DNA of 44,114 nt, from positions 1-44,114 of the forward strand of contig JAUVYH010000005.1 in the NCBI GenBank assembly GCA_030603165.1, written 5' to 3'. A program made the position numbers and the translations under genes. A model generated the notes under the pieces. It was not told the DNA's origin, did not search any database, and saw nothing but the letters and a program-made list of their open reading frames with translations. The DNA comes from Fidelibacterota bacterium. Lineage in GTDB: Bacteria; Fidelibacterota; UBA2242. Below are positions 1 to 7,750 of this stretch, one piece after another (within the stretch, counting starts at the first letter, position 1; each line of letters opens with the position of its first letter).

Positions 1-408
1 ATCTTTTTAAGAGATTCAGGTATTTTTCATTCATTAATGTCAATTTCAAGCAGGCAACAGCTATTTACTCATAACAAGCTTGGCGCTTCCTGGGAAGGAT
101 TCGCCTTAGAATGCGCCTGTAGGGAATTAAATATGAAAAACGAAGAAGTCTATTTTTGGAGAACCCATAGCGGCGCTGAGTTGGATATGTTATGGCAGAG
201 CGGAGGAAAATATTGGGGCGCTGAATTTAAATTTATGGATGCTCCCCGTTTATCGAAGTCGATGCAAATATCCGTTGATGATTTACTTTTAGAGCATTTA
301 TGGGTTATCTATCCTGGTAAAGCGGAGTATAAAATTTCAAAAAATATCACGGCGCTGCCATTATCGTCAGTTCGGATAATTCGTAATTGTACAAACACAA
401 GAACTTGA
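1..408 (+). CDS. DUF4143-type AAA ATPase, C-terminal fragment (cut by the window edge)
   Basis: The reading frame is open from base 1, so this is the 3' end of a larger gene and not a gene starting at the ATG at 37. Upstream of that ATG the frame reads LRDSGIFHSLM, which matches the DUF4143 signature in which a D-[ST]-G motif precedes a short alpha-helical stretch. It is followed by the G-x-SWEGF-x-LE motif near the start of the nuclease-like C-terminal region. The strand ending in SGAELDML and then GAEFKF resembles the D...E-x-K core of the PD-(D/E)XK fold found at the end of this family. Family members are ATPases of unknown cellular role. The 3' flank shares a repeat with the flank of the second DUF4143 gene at 12440-13792. 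The family call is firm; function is not known. Confidence 0.85.
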   Translation: MFLRDSGIFHSLMSISSRQQLFTHNKLGASWEGFALECACRELNMKNEEVYFWRTHSGAELDMLWQSGGKYWGAEFKFMDAPRLSKSMQISVDDLLLEHLWVIYPGKAEYKISKNITALPLSSVRIIRNCTNTRT

Positions 409-909
409 GTTAATCAGGAATTGATTGACTTAAGTTCGAAGGCGGTGTGATGAAGTAATCTTTGCGAAAGTTCGTTCTTAGTAATACGAAAGATATAAGA
501 CGGAAGATATTTGAAATTAGAAATTTGCAGGCGTCCCATTGGATAATGCCATTTGGCAATAAAAATTGACCAAATGTCAATATCGTCACTTGTGCCATAT
601 GTCAATGAAAACAATAACTTACAACTTTTGCAATTTACTGAAAATTTGCTCATTGCCATATGTCACAATCTAGGGGATATTCTTATCCTGCGACTATCCT
701 CGACCTCAACCTTAACCTCAACCTCAACCTTAACCTTGACCTTAATGACAAATAAATAATCTATCCTGCGTCTTGTCTAGCGTGACGTAGTGAATACGGA
801 AGCATGGATCTTACCGCCCCGCTTTGCTCAACATCCAGCATTCCCATTTGAAATAAAAATTTCGTATATTCTCTCCGTTTTGTAAACAGTTTGAGACAAA
901 GGAAACTTC
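409..909. other. Gene-free interval with repeats
   Basis: No credible gene is present. The interval holds the dispersed repeat at 448-528, a 12-bp word TGCCATATGTCA present twice (593-604 and 654-665), and a degenerate hexamer tract of the form CCTCAACCTTAA at about 696-745. That tract is preceded by a TGCGACTATCCTC word which also occurs at 13764 and 14686. The last 15 bases contain the AAAGGA ribosome binding site of the following gene. Confidence 0.8.
448..528 (+). repeat. Dispersed repeat 'ATCTTTGCGAAAGTTCG', partial copy
   Basis: This stretch begins TGATGAAGTAATCTTTGCG and ends with AAATTAGAAATTTGC. It is closely similar to 13919-13988 and shares its first half with 12005-12040 and 14187-14222. 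Both 13919-13988 and this copy lie just downstream of a DUF4143 gene stop codon. No coding sense is visible. Confidence 0.85.
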
Positions 910-2034
910 ATGAAAATCGACCTGATCGTGGGCGCTCGCCCCAACTATATGAAAGCCGCACCCCTATACCGGGAATTCCGTAAGTACCCGGACAAATTCC
1001 AATGCCGCCTGGTACACACCGGTCAACATTATGATGAACGCATGTCCGATATCTTCTTCCGTGAACTGGAACTGCCTGAACCCGATGTTTACCTGGGAGT
1101 CGGTTCGGGACGGCACGGCGAACAGACCGGCAAGATCATGATCGAATATGAAAAAGCTATTCTAAAAGATCGTCCCGATTTGATATTAGTAGCCGGGGAT
1201 GTCAACTCCACTGTCGCCTGTTCACTGGTAGCAGTGAAGCTGCATATCAAGGTGGGACACATCGAAGGCGGACTGCGTAGCCGGGACTGGACTATGCCTG
1301 AGGAAATTAACCGCATTGTGACCGACAACATTTCTGATTATCTCTTCACCACCAGCCGGGATGCCGATGAGAACCTCCGGAAAGAGGGCATTCCTGCGGA
1401 AAAGATCCACTTTGTCGGTAATACCATGATCGATTCGCTGCAATACTATCTCCCGAAAGTAAACCGTCGAACGATTCATTCTCAATTAGGCGTAAAACCC
1501 GGCAATTATATTCTGATCACCCTGCATCGTCCCTCTAATGTGGATCAGGATGAGGTTTTCCGGGGATTGTTTGACATCCTGGAACAGATTCAGGAAAAAA
1601 TTCCGGTGGTGTTTCCCATGCATCCCCGTACTCGTAAGATGCTGACTGAATTCGGCATGAGCCGCTATCTAAAATTACCCAATTTGATCATTACCGAACC
1701 GCTGGGCTATCACGATTTCATGAAGCTGCAGAAAGACGCCAAACTGGTTCTTACCGATTCCGGAGGCATCCAGGAAGAAACTACCGTGCTCGGTGTACCC
1801 TGCCTAACTTTGCGTAAAAATACCGAACGTCCTATAACAGTCCAGGAAGGCACCAACGAACTTGTCGGTCCCTATCCCGATAAGATACTGAAGCGGACTC
1901 TGACTATTCTCGGTGGAGAGAAGATCGACGGACGTATTCCCGAATACTGGGACGGTCGTGCGGCTGAACGTATCGTTACCATCCTTATGCGTGAATCGCA
2001 CAGGCAGCAGGGGAGAAAGGATCCCACCCCATAG
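910..2034 (+). CDS. wecB: UDP-N-acetylglucosamine 2-epimerase (non-hydrolysing)
   Basis: This enzyme interconverts UDP-GlcNAc and UDP-ManNAc in the cytoplasm, supplying ManNAc units for surface polysaccharides. The 374-residue length is normal for the family. Visible family motifs are VGARPNYMKAAP (residues 7-18), HTGQHYD (36-42), HIEGGLRS near residue 117 and TDSGGIQEET near residue 285, the last being the UDP-binding loop of the GT-B fold. The ATG is preceded by AAAGGA at a good distance. No other sugar-nucleotide or glycosyltransferase gene is near, so it appears to be a single gene here. Its last codons (GRKDPTP) and stop lie inside a dispersed repeat word (about 2014-2046) that also occurs at 11833-11866, so the C-terminal tail is probably repeat-derived. 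Confidence 0.95.
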   Translation: MKIDLIVGARPNYMKAAPLYREFRKYPDKFQCRLVHTGQHYDERMSDIFFRELELPEPDVYLGVGSGRHGEQTGKIMIEYEKAILKDRPDLILVAGDVNSTVACSLVAVKLHIKVGHIEGGLRSRDWTMPEEINRIVTDNISDYLFTTSRDADENLRKEGIPAEKIHFVGNTMIDSLQYYLPKVNRRTIHSQLGVKPGNYILITLHRPSNVDQDEVFRGLFDILEQIQEKIPVVFPMHPRTRKMLTEFGMSRYLKLPNLIITEPLGYHDFMKLQKDAKLVLTDSGGIQEETTVLGVPCLTLRKNTERPITVQEGTNELVGPYPDKILKRTLTILGGEKIDGRIPEYWDGRAAERIVTILMRESHRQQGRKDPTP

Positions 2035-2077
2035 CTGTCATTCCCTCGAAGAAGTCTCTTGAGATGAGTGAGTTACC

Positions 2078-2089
2078 CCGATTTATCGG
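2078..2089. repeat. Small hairpin CCGA-TTTA-TCGG
   Basis: This is a perfect 4-bp stem around a TTTA loop, 44 bases after the wecB stop. It is a scattered member of the TTTA/TAAA-loop hairpin family that forms an array at 39704-39975 and overlaps the stop codon of the gene ending at 20657. A terminator role is not supported because no T tract follows. Confidence 0.5.
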
Positions 2090-2303
2090 AGAAAAATCCC
2101 AATAATCCAGCGCAATGGTTGTAAGGGAAAGTTTAAAATTAAGAAATTTGCGCCAAAGGTGTCCCCCTGGGGAAATTTGATATTTGCCTCATAGAGACCC
2201 CCTCGGGGCAATCTTAAATCTGATATTTGATATTCTTTCTGTCGTCTATTGAAATTCACTTTTTATTAGCACTTCATTGCATATCATTTTAACTTAATGT
2301 GGT

Positions 2304-2828
2304 ATGAAAAAATTCAATAAATCGTTTATTATTCTGCTGTTCCTTGGTTTAATCTGTTTTACCTGTGAAAAGGGGCTTGAACCTGTGGAAGGCATTCAAG
2401 GTGCCGTGTCTTTTCCGGTTGATTCAGCTTCCGGCGACTTGATCTGGCCCGGGCCCGACAGCCTCCGGGGAGCTTTCGTAATCATTGCTGAATTCCAGTA
2501 TCCCTTGTACAACTCTATCGATTCCCTTTTTGCCCATCTCGTGACCTACAGTGATCCTCTGGATACTTTAGAAAAGGAACAGGACTATTTTATCCAACTG
2601 AAGCCGGGCTATTATCTGGGCGGTATTGTAGGAGTGACCGAGTCGGTAATGGATTTGCTGTTTTTACCACTCGACAGCCTAACGGCTCACCCTGAATATT
2701 TTATACCAATCGGACTCTATGCTCCTCCGGGTTCAGCCCTTCCAATTGGCTCCATCCGGGTCTGGGAGGATGAAATTACAGAGGATATTGATATCACCAT
2801 CGATTATGATCTGGAGTTGCCCTTTTGA
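2304..2828 (+). CDS. Putative outer-membrane lipoprotein, TonB-receptor partner
   Basis: The first 20 residues form a basic then hydrophobic signal (MKKFNKSF, then IILLFLGLICFTC). Cys21, followed by EKGLEPVEG, is a plausible lipidation site, although the -1 Thr and -3 Cys positions are not a textbook lipobox. The remaining ~150 residues are acidic and rich in Pro and beta-strand-forming residues, with no domain I recognise. The stop overlaps the start of the TonB-dependent receptor by one base (TGATG), so the two are translationally coupled. A surface-exposed or periplasm-facing accessory to that receptor is the natural reading, by context only. No function can be assigned from sequence. Confidence 0.7.
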   Translation: MKKFNKSFIILLFLGLICFTCEKGLEPVEGIQGAVSFPVDSASGDLIWPGPDSLRGAFVIIAEFQYPLYNSIDSLFAHLVTYSDPLDTLEKEQDYFIQLKPGYYLGGIVGVTESVMDLLFLPLDSLTAHPEYFIPIGLYAPPGSALPIGSIRVWEDEITEDIDITIDYDLELPF

Positions 2829-5002
2829 TGCGGAATTACTCCCAGAGGCACTGGCAAATGCTATTATTTTTCTTGTGGATCAGTGTTCCTGTTTTGGCTC
2901 AGACCGGCAGGATCGCGGGCAGGATCAGTTCCGCCGTCGATAATGAGCCCCTGCCCGGTACCAATGTGATCATCCGGGGTTCACTGTTAGGAGCAGCCAC
3001 CGATCTGGGAGGCGAATATTATATCGATAGGGTTCCCGCCAGAGCCGTAACCCTGGAAGCGCTCAATATCGGTTTTCAGCCCAAAAGGAAGACGATTATA
3101 GTTACTCCCGGTGAAACCGTCCAGGTGGATTTTCAACTTCAACCAAAAGTGCATAAATCCCCGGAGATCGTCGTAACCGGTACTAAGCGGGCTTCCCGTA
3201 AGATGGATTCCCCGGTGACTATCGCGACGATCAGTGAGGATCAGATCCGCCTGCGCAATCCTGTTACCATTGCCGATGTATTGCCCTATGAATCGGGTGT
3301 GCAGATCATCGATGGTCAGCTTAATATCCGTGGCAGCAGCGGTTATGCCCGGGGCGCCGGCAGCCGTGTACAGATTCTGGTGGATGGATTTCCGGCGATT
3401 GCCTTTGATAACGGTGCCATATACTGGGATGCCATTCCGGCTCAGAATATCGAACGCATCGAGATTCTCAAAGGTCCCGGATCGGCGCTCTACGGTTCCA
3501 GCGCCATGGGTGGCGTGGTCAATATCATTACAAGGCAAATTACATCGACTCGTAAGAGCGATGTGACCCTGGGAGGCGGTATCTATGCTAAACCCGGCGA
3601 TGAACGTCAGGTCTGGACCGACCGGCCCATGTTACAGGAAGATTGGCGGGTGCAGCATGAGCAACGGTTTGGGCGTCTGGGATTTGCCCTGGGCGTTGGT
3701 CAATCTATTTCCTCCGGGTATCGTCAGAACGGCTGGTATCGACGGACGCTCCTTAATGGTCGTTTGGAATATGCCTTGCCGGATAATCGCAGTTTGATGT
3801 CTCGAATTTTATATATCAATGACAGCCACGGTTCTTTTACCCAGTGGTGCAGCTCCATTAAGCCCTTTCATACTCCTCTTAATACCGTGGATGATCAGGT
3901 ACTGACCAATAAGCTGCAGTGGTCAACCCTTTATAACCATATTGTCTCCGCCAGGCATTCCCGTCAGCTGCGCCTGAATGTGTTTCGAACCAGTTTCGAT
4001 AACGATATGGCGAGCAATACCAGCGCTGCCACGTCTCAAACCTTTAGCGGAGAGGTTCAGTTGGATTACCGTCCGGGGGAAAGTCACTATCTGACAGCCG
4101 GTCTGGACGCCGGCATCAATCAGGTACGGTCGGATATCTGGGGGGATCGTAGGGGAACTGATCTGGCGCTGTTTCTCCAGAATGAGATGAATATATTAAC
4201 GTTGATCGGTCTGACCGGCGGACTGCGCTGGGATATACATCGCATCGATGATGCGAGTATTCAGAGCAAAGTAAATCCCAAATTCGGTCTAACACTCAAA
4301 CTTCTGGAGCAGCTGACTCTGCGGGGTTCTCTGGGCTGGGCGTTCCGGGCGCCCGTCGCGGCGGAAATGTTTATCGAAACCCAGCAGTATCTTTTCCAGG
4401 TGAAACCCAATCCCGATCTGCAATCCGAGACCAGCATTGCCGGAGAAGTGGGACTCTACTGGCAAACTTACTTCCTGACGCTGGATGCGGCGATCTTCCA
4501 CAGCCATTACGAGCAGCTGATCGAACCAATCCTGGATCCTGATGATCAGAAGATCCAGTTCCGCAATATCACTGAAGCCGTGATTCAGGGGGCTGAGATC
4601 ACTGTTGACTGGAAATGGCCGTTTATTCCGGCAAGCAGTCGGGTTAGCTACACCTATATCGATCCTCGTGATCTGACCGCTGACGACGTCCTGGCATACC
4701 GTCATCATCACTCCCTGGTGATCAGCGAGCAACTGATTCTTTCCGACCGTCTATCTCTGGGAATAGATTACCGCTATCTAAGCAAAATGGCACGGGTACA
4801 GCTCTTTCCGGAGAATTCCAAAACCGGCGCCGATCAGCGGGTTCCCATCCATCTGTTTGGAGGATTCTGTAATATAAACCTCAATAAATCTCTGAACCTG
4901 AGTCTGAGCGTGGAAAACCTCTTTCAGTATAATTATGTCATGGTAGAGCGTAATATGGGACCGTTACGGCTGGTCAAGTTGCGCATGAATTATGCTTTTT
5001 AG
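2828..5002 (+). CDS. TonB-dependent outer-membrane receptor
   Basis: This is a 724-residue outer-membrane active transporter that takes energy from the TonB system. A signal peptide ends at VPVLA-Q (about residue 25). Next comes a carboxypeptidase-regulatory-like beta-sandwich (about 28-110: GRIAGRISS, PLPGTNVIIRG, LGGEYYIDRVP). It is followed by the plug (about 118-235) with IRGSSGYARGAG, VLVDG-like ILVDGFP and the conserved VERIEILKGPGSALYGS-like segment with GGVVNIIT, and then a beta-barrel ending in the aromatic C-terminus NYAF. An upstream TTG would add one residue; I prefer the ATG at 2828 because it forms a TGATG overlap with the lipoprotein gene. The substrate cannot be read from sequence. 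The N-terminal sandwich domain is typical of receptors in the FCB group. Confidence 0.93.
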   Translation: MRNYSQRHWQMLLFFLWISVPVLAQTGRIAGRISSAVDNEPLPGTNVIIRGSLLGAATDLGGEYYIDRVPARAVTLEALNIGFQPKRKTIIVTPGETVQVDFQLQPKVHKSPEIVVTGTKRASRKMDSPVTIATISEDQIRLRNPVTIADVLPYESGVQIIDGQLNIRGSSGYARGAGSRVQILVDGFPAIAFDNGAIYWDAIPAQNIERIEILKGPGSALYGSSAMGGVVNIITRQITSTRKSDVTLGGGIYAKPGDERQVWTDRPMLQEDWRVQHEQRFGRLGFALGVGQSISSGYRQNGWYRRTLLNGRLEYALPDNRSLMSRILYINDSHGSFTQWCSSIKPFHTPLNTVDDQVLTNKLQWSTLYNHIVSARHSRQLRLNVFRTSFDNDMASNTSAATSQTFSGEVQLDYRPGESHYLTAGLDAGINQVRSDIWGDRRGTDLALFLQNEMNILTLIGLTGGLRWDIHRIDDASIQSKVNPKFGLTLKLLEQLTLRGSLGWAFRAPVAAEMFIETQQYLFQVKPNPDLQSETSIAGEVGLYWQTYFLTLDAAIFHSHYEQLIEPILDPDDQKIQFRNITEAVIQGAEITVDWKWPFIPASSRVSYTYIDPRDLTADDVLAYRHHHSLVISEQLILSDRLSLGIDYRYLSKMARVQLFPENSKTGADQRVPIHLFGGFCNINLNKSLNLSLSVENLFQYNYVMVERNMGPLRLVKLRMNYAF

Positions 5003-5075
5003 TAGTAGTGAGTAATAAGTTCCAAAGGGAAACAAAAATCTATCATCCAAAATCTAACATCTAAAATTAATTCTG

Positions 5076-5780
5076 ATGACTAAACCAGCGCTTTTAATTC
5101 TTGTGGATATCGACGGTACCCTGATCTCTCCGGGAATGGCGCCGCGTCAATCTCTGGGAGAAGCCATTCGGCGTATAACCGGGAGAAATATTGATTTCGA
5201 AGTACATCATCTTGCCGGATATACCGATCCCGGCATTGTTGTCAATGCACTGGAACGCCTGGGAATCTCTGCGATGGAGCGGGATGGAATTGTTGATCGT
5301 ATATTAGCGCAATATTTGGAGATTCTGGCGAAGCTCTATCCCAACAGCAACGAAAAGTATATCTTCCCGGGAGTGATCGATCTGCTAAACTACTTGCAGA
5401 ATGCCCGTTACCGTGTGGGACTGATCACCGGCAATATGGAAAAGGGTGCGGCAATTAAGTTAAAACCCTTTGGCTTGCTGGATTATTTCAGTTTTGGGGT
5501 GTATGGCAGTGATCATCACGATCGGGATCAGTTGCCCCTGATCGCTCTGCAGAAAGTGCGGCAGCGCTTTAATGAGAATTATTCTCCGGCGCAGGTAGTA
5601 GTTATCGGTGACACTATCCGGGATGTCTGGAGCGCTCATCGCAACCGGATGCGCTGTATCGCCGTGATCCGTCATGAAGAACGCCGTGAGGCGATTGTTG
5701 CCGAATCTCCGGACCTGACCGTTTCGGGGTTTGAGAATATCAAAACGATCAGGACCTATCTGAAAACGCTTATAGAGTAA
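5076..5780 (+). CDS. HAD-superfamily phosphatase (phosphoglycolate-phosphatase-like)
   Basis: This is a 234-residue cytoplasmic HAD hydrolase. Motif I is VDIDGTL (residues 10-16) with both catalytic aspartates. Motif II is LITGN (about residue 113). The basic residue of motif III falls in the following KLKPFGLLDYF stretch, and motif IV is VVIGDTIRDV (about 174-183). A helical cap lies between motifs I and II, as in the Gph/phosphoglycolate phosphatase subfamily. The substrate is not determined. It starts 73 bases after the TonB receptor on the same strand and may be cotranscribed. It converges on citF. Confidence 0.88.
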   Translation: MTKPALLILVDIDGTLISPGMAPRQSLGEAIRRITGRNIDFEVHHLAGYTDPGIVVNALERLGISAMERDGIVDRILAQYLEILAKLYPNSNEKYIFPGVIDLLNYLQNARYRVGLITGNMEKGAAIKLKPFGLLDYFSFGVYGSDHHDRDQLPLIALQKVRQRFNENYSPAQVVVIGDTIRDVWSAHRNRMRCIAVIRHEERREAIVAESPDLTVSGFENIKTIRTYLKTLIE

Positions 5781-6151
5781 AATGATTTCCTTGGTAGCTA
5801 TATATGTTAGTACCTTAAAAGTTAAATTTACAATTTGAAACTTGAAACTTGAAATTTGAAATTCTGTATCGTGTATCGTCCTGAAATAGGTTGACACAAC
5901 GGAAATAATACTATAGTCCCTTACAAGTCATTTTCTTGTTTTTTTGTAAAAGTTTTTTGCATGATAAATGATCATTATTCAAATCAAATCAGATACTTGA
6001 TAATTGATATTGTTTTTTTCTTATCCAGTATCCAGCAACCAGTATTACTTTTAAATCTTTTCCTTTTTAGTTCTGCCTGCCCCTTCGGGGCATGTCCCTT
6101 TGGAGTAATTTGATATTTAATATTTGCAATTTGAAATTTAAAATCTATTTT
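5781..6151. other. Convergent intergenic region with low-complexity repeats
   Basis: No gene is seen. The interval contains degenerate AATTTGAAATTTGA-like text (5830-5860 and 6105-6145) and a TGCCCC-TTC-GGGGCA hairpin at 6078-6092. The sequence around that hairpin (TTCTGCCTGCCCCTTCGGGG) recurs about 95 bases later inside the citF 3' end. Neither orientation shows a T tract after the hairpin, so I do not call a terminator. Confidence 0.6.
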
Positions 6152-7750
6152 TTAACTTTTTTGGTTCCGCCTGCCCCTTCGGGGGCTTGTCCGGGTTAGG
6201 GGAATCACCCGCCGGACCGCATCGATAACAGTACCATCCACCCATTTAATTATTGCTACAATCTCATCACTGAGTTTGGGTTTTTCCGGAATACCGCAAA
6301 TCTTTTCAGCCTCATTTTTCAGTTCTTCAATTGTTTTAATAGGTAAGCTGGAGTCCTTCAGCGCATCTAACAGATCTTTACGGCGTGGATTGATGGCAAT
6401 ACCACGTTCAGTGACGATGACGTCGATGAGTTCACCGGGACCTGTGATGGTGGTAACTTCATCCCGGATAACGGGAATGCGATCCCGGAAAAGGGGAATC
6501 GGCAATATAACGGTTTTACTGAAAAGGCAGTTTTGCCAGCCGCCGATACCATGCAGCAGATAGCCATCGGAGTGGGTATTAACATTGGCGTTAAAATGTA
6601 TATCCACCTCCGTGGCGCCTAATATTACGATATCTACCAGCGATGCAAAATTTCCTTTGCCGTGATAATTGTAGCTGGTAAAGGGACTTGTATCCACATG
6701 CCTGGGATTTTCCCGCATGGAGCGAACCCCTTCCAGATCGAAAGTTTGTCCATCGAGTAAGTAATCCACCAATCCCTCTTCTAACATTTTAACCAGGTAC
6801 TGGTTGCTGCCGCCCCGGGCGAAACGCGCTTTAATATTTTTTTCGCGCATTATCTGTTCAAAATAATAGGCAATTGCCAATGATGTTCCTCCGGCGCCCG
6901 CTTGAAATGAAAATCCGTTTTTGATCAAACTGGCTTCCTGACACAGCTGGGTGGTAAGCTCGGCGATCAGGAGCCGGTCGGGACTTTTTGTGATTCGGGT
7001 TGTGCCTGAGACGATTTTTTCCGGTTCGCCGATTTTATCCATTTTGACGACGTAATCCACGTAATTTCCCTGGATCTGCCAGGGGATGCAGGGGAAGTCA
7101 ATCAGGTTGTCGGTGGCAACAATAACCTTGTGAGCGTATTGGGAATCCGCCAGGGCGAATCCCAGCAAGCCGCAGGCAGAGGGTCCGGTTAATCCGTTGG
7201 CATTGCCAAAAGGATCGGCTGTCGGCGCCGCGATCACCGCGATATCGATCTGCACTTCGCCATCCTGAACTGCCTGATAACGACCGCCGTGGGAGCGTAA
7301 AACGCCAACACCCTTCATCTTTCCTTCCGAACAGTAGCGCCCTAGCGGACCGTTCATGCTGCCTTCGATATGATGAACAGTACCGTTTTCCATATAATCG
7401 ATAATCTTAGCATGACATGGAAAGGAGGCTGACGGGAACCAGATTAGGTTCTTAATGCCCAATTCAGAAGCTATCCGGAAAATCTCAACCGCCAGCAGAT
7501 CACCATTACGAAAATGGTGGTGGGTTGAGATGGTCATGCCATCTTTTAACCCGGCATTTACCAGGGCGGCTTTTAAATCCACAATCAATTTATTTCCAGT
7601 CGGAAAATCTGCACAAGTAACCACTTGTGGATTGTATTTTCGATAATCGGGTCTGTATTTTCCGACTCCCTGGAAAGGTATTTGCTTTTTTCCATTTATT
7701 TCGGTAGGAACTAATCGTCCTAATGCATTTTTAACGAGTTTAGTTGTCAT
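6152..7750 (-). CDS. citF: Citrate lyase alpha subunit (citrate:acetyl-ACP transferase)
   Basis: CitF moves the acyl-carrier-bound acetyl group onto citrate, giving citryl-ACP, which CitE then splits to oxaloacetate. Family landmarks are GMTISTHHHFRNGD (near residue 62), the CoA-transferase-like GAGGTSLAIA stretch, and the C-terminal PGELIDVIVTERGIAINP. I start at MTTKLVKNALG (7750), not at the upstream in-frame ATG (7801). It has a GGAGAGA ribosome binding site, and CitF proteins begin at this point. It then overlaps the 3' end of the upstream citDE gene by 11 bases. The 532 residues slightly exceed the usual length: after RRVI, a basic tail (PLTRTSPRRGRRNQKS) is encoded by a dispersed intergenic repeat. 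A citramalate-lyase alpha subunit is a close alternative. CitC, CitX and CitG are absent from the window. Confidence 0.9.
   Translation of the reverse strand: MTTKLVKNALGRLVPTEINGKKQIPFQGVGKYRPDYRKYNPQVVTCADFPTGNKLIVDLKAALVNAGLKDGMTISTHHHFRNGDLLAVEIFRIASELGIKNLIWFPSASFPCHAKIIDYMENGTVHHIEGSMNGPLGRYCSEGKMKGVGVLRSHGGRYQAVQDGEVQIDIAVIAAPTADPFGNANGLTGPSACGLLGFALADSQYAHKVIVATDNLIDFPCIPWQIQGNYVDYVVKMDKIGEPEKIVSGTTRITKSPDRLLIAELTTQLCQEASLIKNGFSFQAGAGGTSLAIAYYFEQIMREKNIKARFARGGSNQYLVKMLEEGLVDYLLDGQTFDLEGVRSMRENPRHVDTSPFTSYNYHGKGNFASLVDIVILGATEVDIHFNANVNTHSDGYLLHGIGGWQNCLFSKTVILPIPLFRDRIPVIRDEVTTITGPGELIDVIVTERGIAINPRRKDLLDALKDSSLPIKTIEELKNEAEKICGIPEKPKLSDEIVAIIKWVDGTVIDAVRRVIPLTRTSPRRGRRNQKS

Noticed and set aside
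553-759. 68-codon frame with a Ser/Thr-Leu repeat tail
   Set aside because: The tail is a translation of the CCTCAACCTTAA tract, and the start has no ribosome binding site.
2987-3538. Long minus-strand frame inside the TonB receptor
   Set aside because: It is an antisense shadow of a clearly conserved gene, with no family resemblance of its own.
6078-6092. Terminator for citF or the HAD gene
   Set aside because: The stem is good, but no T tract follows on either strand.
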